Part shown: positions 6,279 to 6,346 of the stretch, one piece after another
How positions within the stretch are numbered: the first letter of the stretch is position 1
Layout of the letters: each line of letters starts with the position of its first letter
Assembly (NCBI GenBank): GCA_937925695.1
Contig: CALAMD010000133.1
Location: 1-6,346, forward strand
DNA length: 6,346 nt
DNA from: an uncultured Bacillaceae bacterium
GTDB lineage: Bacteria; Bacillota; Bacilli; Bacillales; Amphibacillaceae
Reading direction: 5' to 3'
Notes under the pieces: model-generated
Databases searched by the model: none
What the model was told of the DNA's origin: nothing
The model's input: the letters and a program-made list of their open reading frames with translations, nothing else
Made by a program: the position numbers and the translations under genes

Positions 6279-6294
6279 GCTGTTTTTTGACGTG

Positions 6295-6344
6295 TTTGAC
6301 CTATTTACGTAGCTATTTTTCCGCACAAAAAAATAACGGTCAAA
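6295..6344. repeat. TTTGACC / GGTCAAA inverted pair upstream of the operon promoter
   Basis: TTTGACC (6295-6301) and GGTCAAA (6338-6344) are exact inverted copies 36 bases apart, and a near copy, TTTGACG, lies at 6286-6292. The copies flank an A/T-rich segment upstream of the predicted promoter. No gene is visible between 6143 and the right edge. The copies may be activator half-sites or belong to a promoter of a gene beyond the edge; evidence is thin. Confidence 0.2.
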
Positions 6345-6346
6345 AA

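Noticed and set aside
6287..6318. Possible divergent plus-strand promoter using TTGACG or TTGACC as -35
   Set aside because: No acceptable -10 hexamer at 16-18 bases from either box, and the window ends before any plus-strand gene.

Overview
The window is AT-rich DNA that reads like a member of the Firmicutes, most likely Bacillaceae. The signs are strong AAGGAG/AGGAGG ribosome binding sites, sigma-A-like promoters, intrinsic terminators with T-tracts, a Gram-positive lipoprotein, a Firmicute-type SfsA and a DHA2 transporter that closely resembles staphylococcal NorB. The solute-binding protein is very acidic, which would fit a salt-tolerant or alkaliphilic relative, but that is only a hint. 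Nearly everything is on the minus strand.

Reading leftwards on the minus strand, the right third holds a clean two-gene operon. A leader with a sigma-A-like promoter and two small inverted repeats is followed by a 475-residue NorB-like MFS exporter. An M20D metallo-amidohydrolase follows after a gap of about 31 bases, and a 15-bp-stem terminator closes the operon. The pairing suggests that the amidohydrolase and the exporter handle the same or related compounds, possibly an N-acylated amino acid, peptide or drug-like amide.

The middle (about 2385-3400) is poor in intact genes. It contains a 91-residue protein of unknown function with a perfect AGGAGG site, a degenerate stretch that looks like a decayed gene just upstream of it, and a bidirectional hairpin.

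The stretch at 1251-2400 is a scar of lost transport genes. A C-terminal stub of an FtsX/MacB-type ABC permease (minus strand) abuts, head to head, a solute-binding protein that lacks its N-terminal third (plus strand). The 3' end of the solute-binding gene still carries an AAGGAG site and an ATGA overlap for a next gene, which stops after five codons. The simplest explanation is one deletion that removed the 5' halves of a divergent gene pair, plus a second loss of the downstream transporter genes.

The left end (1-1163) carries sfsA with its own extended -10 promoter, followed 34 bases later by the start of a lipoprotein gene that runs out of the window. No RNA gene, CRISPR array, intact mobile element or clearly new multi-gene system was found. 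The most notable items are the double-ended gene decay and the exporter-amidohydrolase operon.
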